Assembly: GCF_030124175.1 (NCBI RefSeq)
Contig: NZ_JASKMT010000010.1
Location: 62,001-126,000 of the forward strand
DNA: 64,000 bases
Direction of reading: 5' to 3'
DNA from: Streptomyces sp. 549
Lineage (GTDB): Bacteria > Actinomycetota > Actinomycetes > Streptomycetales > Streptomycetaceae
The position numbers were made by a program, and so were the translations under genes. The notes below the pieces were generated by a model. The model was not told where the DNA came from, searched no databases, and saw only the letters and a list, made by a program, of their open reading frames with translations. The first letter of the stretch is position 1. The number at the start of each line of letters is the position of its first letter. This document shows positions 59,575 through 64,000 of this stretch, in pieces.

Positions 59575-60306
59575 TCACACCCCGCCCTGGGTCCTGCCCT
59601 CGTCCGAGGACTCGTCCGGAGCTCCCTGCTCGGCGGCTAGCGCCTTGGCGTCCGGGGCGTACATGTCGACGTACTCCTGGCCGGACAGGTCCAGGATCGC
59701 GTACATGATCTCGTCGGTGACCGCGCGAAGCACCGCCCGCTCGTTCTCCATCCCGGCGAACCGCGAGAACTCCAGCGGCTTGCCGAACCGGATGGTGACC
59801 CGACCCATCCTGGGGAGCCGCCGCCCCGGCGGCTGGATCTCGAAGGTGCCGACCATCGCGCACGGGATGACCGGCACACCGGCGCGCAGCGCCATCGCGG
59901 CGACCCCGACGCGCCCCTTGTAGAGCCGGCCGTCGTGGGAGCGGGTGCCCTCCGGGTAGATGCCCAGCAGTTCGTCCTTGGCCAGCACGCCCAGGCCTTC
60001 CTCGATGGCGGCCCGTGCGGCTCCGCGCCCGGAGCGGTCCACCGGGATCTGGCCGACGGCGCGGAAGAACGCCGCCGTCAGCTTGCCCTTGACGCCGGGG
60101 CCGGTGAAGTACTCCGACTTGGCCAGAAAGGTGATGCGCCGGTGCAGCACGGCCGGCATCAGGAAGTGGTCGGAGAACGAGAGGTGGTTGCCGGCCACGA
60201 TCGCCGGACCCTCGTCCGGCACGTTCTCCAGTCCCTCCAGGCGGGGCCGGAACGACACCCGCAGCAGTGGACCCAGCAGTACGTACTTCAGCACGTAGTA
60301 GAACAC
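59575..60306 (-). CDS. 1-acyl-glycerol-3-phosphate acyltransferase-like (PlsC family)
   Basis: This 243-residue membrane-associated acyltransferase has VAGNHLSFSDHFLMPAVL (motif I H-x-x-x-x-D), FFRAVGQIPVDRSGRG (II), LGIYPEGTRSHDGRLYKGR (III) and VIPCAMVGTFEI (IV). It transfers a fatty acid to lysophosphatidic acid or a related lysolipid. GTG 60306 has GGGGAG upstream, and the protein begins with a hydrophobic helix. The acidic C-terminal tail is not a family feature. Confidence 0.92.
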   Translation of the reverse strand: MFYYVLKYVLLGPLLRVSFRPRLEGLENVPDEGPAIVAGNHLSFSDHFLMPAVLHRRITFLAKSEYFTGPGVKGKLTAAFFRAVGQIPVDRSGRGAARAAIEEGLGVLAKDELLGIYPEGTRSHDGRLYKGRVGVAAMALRAGVPVIPCAMVGTFEIQPPGRRLPRMGRVTIRFGKPLEFSRFAGMENERAVLRAVTDEIMYAILDLSGQEYVDMYAPDAKALAAEQGAPDESSDEGRTQGGV

Positions 60307-60634
60307 GATCTCTCCCCAACTCCGCCGGTCGGCTCTGTGGCCGCGTTCTGCCAGGTCATGGGACGCGTTCCGGTGCGTGCGCCGATCTGTGTGCGATCGG
60401 CTGCGGCCAGGTCTGATCGTCTCCCGCGGACGCCCGGCCGACCATCCTGACGCAGCGTCAGGGAACGGTTCCGGCCGATCGCCCGTGTCCGGTGATCGAT
60501 CGTAGCCCGATTCCGCTCCCCGGGGGATGGTCGGGAAAGCCCTGATCGTGGATGCCCGTGCCCGCCCGCCGCTCCCACCCGGCCGCCCCTCGTGGACCGC
60601 CTGCCGACCCCGTGTGCGCGGGTGCGTCCGCGGC

Positions 60635-61300
60635 TCAGGACGGAAGCGTGCTCCCCGGTCCGTACAGCCGCAGGAAGGTGCGCACGCCTGCGGTGACGAG
60701 CTTGTTGATCTCCGCGTCGGCGAGCGGGACGGCACCGTGGAAGGAGCGCTCGATGATGTCGGTGTTCACCAGCAGCATCAGGTGGTTCGTCGCCTGCTCC
60801 GCGTCGTCGAGTACCAGCAGCCCCCTCTCCGCCAACCGGCCCACACAGCGGGTCAGTTCCTCCATCACGGGCCCCGGTCCCGCGTCATGCCAGCCCTGCA
60901 GGATCTCGGGGGGCAGGCGCGCGGCCTCGGCGATGATCACTCGCACCAGGGCGAAGTGGTTCTCGAACCCGGTCAGCGGAGTCGCCCACGCCCGCCCGAA
61001 GGCCTCCAGGTCGGCTTCCAGGTCGGTTACCTCGCTGAGATGGCGCTCGATCAGTGCCCTGCGCGCTGCACCTACGGCTTGGGCGCTCTCCTGGATGGTC
61101 AGCAGGAAGAGCTGCTCCTTGTCCTTGTAGTGGTTGTAGATCGTCCGCTTGGACACGCCGGCCTCCGCGGCGATGGCGTCGACGCTCGCCCGGGAGTAGC
61201 CCTCCCGGGCGAACACGGCGCGGGCGGCGCAGGCGATGGCCTCCCGCTTGGGTGACGTCCCGCGGCGGGGGTGCGCCGGCACCGCTTCTTCTCTTGTCAT
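60635..61300 (-). CDS. TetR/AcrR family regulator
   Basis: This 221-residue regulator has a textbook TetR HTH: KREAIACAARAVFAREGYSRASVDAIAAEAGVSKRTIYNHYKDKEQLFLLTI (about residues 18-69). A TetR_C ligand domain with FENHFALVRVIIAEAARLPPEILQGWHDAGPGPVMEEL follows. Two nearly identical 21-bp dyads fill the gap to the divergent VOC gene, the expected arrangement for autoregulation and control of that gene. The start ATG is at 61300. Confidence 0.92.
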   Translation of the reverse strand: MTREEAVPAHPRRGTSPKREAIACAARAVFAREGYSRASVDAIAAEAGVSKRTIYNHYKDKEQLFLLTIQESAQAVGAARRALIERHLSEVTDLEADLEAFGRAWATPLTGFENHFALVRVIIAEAARLPPEILQGWHDAGPGPVMEELTRCVGRLAERGLLVLDDAEQATNHLMLLVNTDIIERSFHGAVPLADAEINKLVTAGVRTFLRLYGPGSTLPS

Positions 61301-61320
61301 CGACGCTCCTTCTCAAGAAA

Positions 61321-61362
61321 AGTACACCGCTTGGTGTACTTAGTGCACTGCACGGTGTAGTT
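61321..61362. promoter_or_regulatory. Two tandem 21-bp operators for the TetR/VOC pair
   Basis: AAGTACACC (61320-61328) and GGTGTACTT (61333-61341) are perfect inverted arms with a 4-bp centre. Immediately after (61342-61362) comes a second unit matching the first at 16 of 21 bases, with AGTGCAC and GGTGTAGTT as its arms. Head-to-tail dyads of this kind bind TetR dimers cooperatively. Confidence 0.75.
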
Positions 61363-61464
61363 TACTCATGCGGGCGCCGACCGGCGGGGGAGGATCCTCC
61401 GGCCCGGTCCGCCCGCAGGACCCGCACCGGGTCCTCATCTTCGCCTCCCCGAAAGGATCAGGGC

Positions 61465-61788
61465 ATGTTCGGCAACCTGACCGTGACCAAGATGCACTGC
61501 AAGGACGTCGAGGCCATGACGGCGTTCTACCGCGACCGGCTGAAGATGGAGATCATCGAACAGAGCGAGGTGCACACCGTCTTCGCCACGGGCAACGGCG
61601 GTGAGCTGATCATCACCTCGCAGTCGGCGGACCGGCCGATCAGCGTCGCCTTCACGGATGTCGACATCCCCCACGCGCACCGGGCGCTCTCCGACGCCGG
61701 GGCAGGGGAGCTGATCCCGCACAAGGACGGTGAGCGGTTCCAACTGGAGGACCCCGAGGGCAACACCGTCATCTTCGTCAACGCCTGA
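61465..61788 (+). CDS. VOC family (glyoxalase/bleomycin-resistance fold) protein
   Basis: This 107-residue vicinal-oxygen-chelate protein has the two beta-alpha-beta-beta-beta modules: LTVTKMHCKDVEAMTAFYRDRLKMEIIEQSEVHTVF and RPISVAFTDVDIPHAHRALSDAGAGELIPHKDGERFQLEDPEGNTVIFVN. Metal ligands could be His11 and the Glu of QLEDPEGN. The role (thiol conjugation, resistance, dioxygenase-like) is not determinable. It is likely repressed by the divergent TetR. ATG 61465 has an AAAGGA-type site. Confidence 0.87.
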   Translation: MFGNLTVTKMHCKDVEAMTAFYRDRLKMEIIEQSEVHTVFATGNGGELIITSQSADRPISVAFTDVDIPHAHRALSDAGAGELIPHKDGERFQLEDPEGNTVIFVNA

Positions 61789-61875
61789 CAGTGCGCCCAG
61801 GCGGCCACCGCCCCTGAGGACCCTCGTGAATCCGGTCCTCCTGACTGCGGTGGCCGCGGCTGACCGGGGCCCGCT

Positions 61876-62040
61876 CATGCGGACCCCGCCCGCCTCGGCC
61901 GCTACCTGGCAGGCTGCGTGCTGTTCGCCGCCGGTGCGACCCTCTTCATCCACGCCGGACTCGGCGTGGACCCGCTGGATGTGCTCTCCCTGGCGCTGCT
62001 GGAACACCTTCCGCTGACCATCGGCATCGCACAGGCGGAC
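61876..62040 (+). pseudogene. Remnant of a YczE/YitT-type membrane protein
   Basis: The frame reads HADPARLGRYLAGCVLFAAG, then ATLFIHAGLGVDPLDVLSLALLEH and LPLTIGIAQAD. This is the first two helices of the YczE/YitT family (AGLGLDPWDVL-like motif). There is no start codon upstream, and the frame turns into unrelated sequence after 62040. Only about 55 residues survive. It is a fossil. The rest of 61789-62316 has no recognised gene. Confidence 0.55.
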
Positions 62041-62316
62041 GAACGTAAGCCTTTCCGCGGTCCGGAACCCGCGACGGGGCCGTCGGCGCGGTCCTCGGGA
62101 TGCCTCCCGGTCGATCGGCGCAGCTCGGACCCGTCACACGGTGCCGACCAGGCCGGTCGCAGCAGCGGTTCGGTCAAACCGGAGACGTCCTCCTGCAAGC
62201 GTGTGTGAAGTCGCTTGTTGTGCCCCCTCGCAGCAAAGATCCTGTCAGAACGCCGCGCGCGACACGAACGACCGCACGGACCGGCGACCGCCGGCCGCAC
62301 CGACTGGAGGCTCGAC

Positions 62317-62973
62317 ATGGCAGGACACGACAACAGGCCCGTCACCGTGGAAATGGTGCTGGACGTCATCTGCGCGGCGTCTTACATAGCGTTCGTGCGG
62401 CTGGAGCGCGCCGTGGACCGGTTCCGCGCCGAGGGAGGAAGCGTTGAGGTGGTCTTCCGCCCGTTCCAGCTCGCCCCGGACACCGAATTCGGAGGAAAAC
62501 CCCTGCTGGAGGTGCTCACCGGCATGTTCGGCGACCACGTGGTGGCCGAGACCGAGCAGGCCGCCCGGGACGCACTCAACGACGGCGTGACGCTCGACTA
62601 CCACCGGGCGGTCGCCGCCGGCACCTTCGAAGCGCACCGCCTCGTCGCGACCGCGGCCCGGCAGGGCCTGGCCGAACCCATGGTCGCCCGGCTGTTCGCG
62701 GCGCACTTCTCCGACGGCCTTGACATCGCGGACCCGGGCACGCTCGCCGCCCTGGCCGACGAGGTGGGTGTCCGGCCGAGCGAGGAGGGAGCCGCGGAAC
62801 TGCGGGCGGAACTCGACCGCGTGCGCAACCTGGGGGTCCGCTCGGTGCCGCAGGTCCACATCAGCGGCATCAGCCTGCCGGGTACCCAGCTGGAGGTCAC
62901 CTACAGCCAGGCCCTCGCCAAGGCCGCCGGCAAGCAGGCGGTCCGGCAGGGGCACCGCACCGTGCTCGACTGA
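62317..62973 (+). CDS. DsbA/FrnE-like oxidoreductase with variant CAAS active site
   Basis: This 218-residue DSBA/2-hydroxychromene-isomerase-fold protein has VEMVLDVICAASYIAFVRLERAV at the front. The usual DxVCPWCYIG of FrnE is replaced by DVICAASYIA, leaving only the first Cys (Cys19). The helical insertion, FEAHRLVATAARQGLAEPMVARLFAAHFSDGLDIADPGTLAALADEVG and SVPQVHIS (cis-Pro loop) are intact. With one Cys it cannot be a classical dithiol oxidase; monothiol or isomerase chemistry is possible. ATG 62317 has CTGGAGG upstream. The stop abuts a glycosyltransferase relic. Confidence 0.8.
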   Translation: MAGHDNRPVTVEMVLDVICAASYIAFVRLERAVDRFRAEGGSVEVVFRPFQLAPDTEFGGKPLLEVLTGMFGDHVVAETEQAARDALNDGVTLDYHRAVAAGTFEAHRLVATAARQGLAEPMVARLFAAHFSDGLDIADPGTLAALADEVGVRPSEEGAAELRAELDRVRNLGVRSVPQVHISGISLPGTQLEVTYSQALAKAAGKQAVRQGHRTVLD

Positions 62974-62974
62974 C

Positions 62975-63385
62975 CTGGTGGACTTCGCCCGGGGCTGGCG
63001 GCCCGACCTCGTGCTGTGGGGCCCGGCCTTCCTGCCCGCCCCCGTCGCGGCCCGCGCCAGCGGCGCCGCCACGCCCGTCTGCTGTGGGGCACGGACTGCT
63101 TCGCCTGGTCGCGCAGCGCCCTGCGGCAACTCGGAGCCCGCCCTGGTGCCGAGCCGCTGGAGGACCCGCACGCGGCCCTGGCCCGGCCGATGCTGGATCG
63201 CTACGGCTTCGCCCTCGACGAGGAGCTGATCGTCGGGCAGTGGACGGTCGACCCGATGCCGTCCCGGCTGCGGCAACCTCTCGACGTGCGCTTCGTGCCC
63301 GTGCGCTGGGCCACGTTCACGGGGCCGCCGCAGTCCCGGGGTGGCTGCTGGAGCCGCCCGGACGGCCACGGACTCAGTTGCCGTC
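62975..63385 (+). pseudogene. Macrolide-type glycosyltransferase remnant, frameshifted
   Basis: Three frames together rebuild a DesVII/EryCIII-like glycosyltransferase middle: LVDFARGWRPDLVLWGPAFL and PAPVAARASGAA (62975 on); then, after a shift near 63070, RHARLLWGTDCFAWSRS, EDPHAALARPMLDRYGF and DEELIVGQWTVDPMPSR; then, after a shift near 63317, HGAAAVPGWLLEPPGRPR. The UDP-sugar-binding C-terminal half and the front are gone. It begins two bases after the DsbA-like stop codon. It is dead and hints at a lost glycoside pathway. Confidence 0.65.
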
Positions 63386-63532
63386 AGCCGTGACCAGGCC
63401 CAGCGTCACCAGCCCCAGCACCACCCAGGCGAACCACACCCAGCCGCTGCCCCCGAGTGTCACCGAGTACGCCGTCGCCAGCACCAGCGCGGTCAGCGTG
63501 GCGACCGTCATTCCCTTAGCGGCTCCCGGCAT
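63374..63532 (-). CDS. Small two-helix membrane protein
   Basis: A 52-codon frame reads MPGAAKGMTVATLTALVLAT, then AYSVTLGGSGWVWFAWVVLG and LVTLGLVTADGN. There are two hydrophobic helices and no known domain. It lies about 90 bp downstream of the CtaG-like gene on the same strand. Small proteins of this kind are frequently found beside CtaG-like genes in Streptomyces, but I cannot verify it here. Confidence 0.6.
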   Translation of the reverse strand: MPGAAKGMTVATLTALVLATAYSVTLGGSGWVWFAWVVLGLVTLGLVTADGN

Positions 63533-63622
63533 CGCAGGCACCTCCTCCGCAGGGCCGGCACGGCGGTCGCCGCCCGGTACCCCGGTCAGGTACCCATCGT
63601 CCCCCGAGTCAGACCGGAAGCG

Positions 63623-64000
63623 CTACCGCTGGCGGCTCTGGAGTGACGCAAGGTAGGCGTTGTAGGCCGCCAGCTCGCGGTCGCCGTCGCGGTCGGCCGC
63701 CCGGTCGGACCGCCGGGACTGCCGCTGCTCGGAGACGTACCACTGGAAGATCAGCGCGATCAGGACCAGCACCGACGGGATCTCGCTGAACGCCCAGGCG
63801 ATGCCGCCGGCCCACGTCTGGTCGGTCAGCGCGTCCACGCCGAGCGAGGCCGGCGGGTCGGCGTAGGTGGTCACCATCGGGGCGGAGGCCATCATCAGGG
63901 CGATGCCGAAGAACGCGTGGAACGGCATCCCGATGAACAGCTCCAGCATGCGCATCACGTAACCGGGCCGGTGCGGGCCCGGGTCGACGCCCATGATGGG
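63623..64000 (-). CDS. CtaG-like cytochrome c oxidase assembly protein (C-terminal part, runs off right edge)
   Basis: The visible 125 residues are the C-terminal part of a Caa3_CtaG membrane protein: MGVDPGPHRPGYVMRMLELFIGMPFHAFFGIALMMASAPMVTTYA, WAGGIAWAFSEIPSVLVLIALIFQWYVSEQRQSRRSDRAADRD. There are two or three membrane helices and a charged tail. The family helps assemble Cu-containing cytochrome oxidase or acts in copper handling. The start is beyond 64000. The frame continues to the window edge without interruption. Confidence 0.8.
   Translation of the reverse strand, partial: PIMGVDPGPHRPGYVMRMLELFIGMPFHAFFGIALMMASAPMVTTYADPPASLGVDALTDQTWAGGIAWAFSEIPSVLVLIALIFQWYVSEQRQSRRSDRAADRDGDRELAAYNAYLASLQSRQR

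Overview
This is high-GC actinobacterial DNA and almost certainly a Streptomyces chromosome arm or flank. The evidence is a third-position G/C bias of the Streptomyces type, many GTG starts (and a few TTG starts), AGGAG-type ribosome sites, and actinomycete gene families: HATPase_c_2 anti-sigma-like proteins, Pro/Gln-rich membrane proteins, one of several clpP paralogues, urease ordered A-B-C-F-G-D, and bioF divergent from bioBAD. From memory, the urease / clpP / biotin / CorC / purB order resembles the S. coelicolor region near SCO1230-SCO1255. That is recollection, not a search result.

Layout. 1-1.8 kb: an amidohydrolase running off the left edge, a divergent TetR regulator with an inverted repeat between them, then a gene graveyard with a frameshifted transposase relic. 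1.8-3 kb: a translationally coupled HipA-like kinase / DUF3037 pair. 3.2-4.8 kb: two short-chain dehydrogenases behind a good HrdB-type promoter. 5.3-8.7 kb: an oligopeptide-type solute-binding lipoprotein, uracil-DNA glycosylase and two small unknowns. 9-12 kb: an oxidoreductase, a ruined apolipoprotein N-acyltransferase gene and a CapA-like lipoprotein. 12-20 kb: envelope and membrane genes (UppP, TVP38, MFS, a Pro-rich membrane protein, DedA) with a thioesterase-fold protein, a gamma-carbonic anhydrase and a hexapeptide acyltransferase. 20-27.6 kb: an EamA exporter with a divergent XRE-cupin regulator, CoA-binding protein, YigZ, YfcE and SbcCD. 27.7-37.6 kb: DUF885 peptidase-like protein, Lrp, PLP enzyme, ACT-GNAT protein, DUF1990, PhoD, hydrolase, SDR and a DasR-like GntR regulator. 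37.6-47.6 kb: kinase, methyltransferase, DUF1304 with a TetR fragment, ROK, mug, purB, SGNH hydrolase, two CorC/CNNM proteins and GNAT. 47.6-52.2 kb: the biotin genes. 52.4-54.8 kb: an anti-sigma-like ATPase, membrane protein, ClpP and a Phd/YefM antitoxin-like gene. 54.9-59.6 kb: urease structural and accessory genes behind a GlnR-like box. 59.6-64 kb: PlsC-like acyltransferase, TetR with tandem operators, a VOC protein, gene remnants, a DsbA-like protein lacking one catalytic cysteine, a shattered glycosyltransferase, and a CtaG-like gene leaving the right edge.

Most of the window is ordinary core or near-core gene content, and I saw no tRNA, rRNA or CRISPR array. The points most worth following up are the HipA-like/DUF3037 pair, several very clean operator-like repeats (39.4, 44.5, 61.3 and 36.7 kb), a TetR gene missing its first DNA-binding helix, a probable CTG start for mug, a Cys-rich tail on BioB, an orphan antitoxin divergent from clpP, and the DsbA/glycosyltransferase scar at the right end. 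Five relics (an orphan 3' fragment, a transposase, lnt, a YczE-like membrane protein and a glycosyltransferase) show active gene decay.
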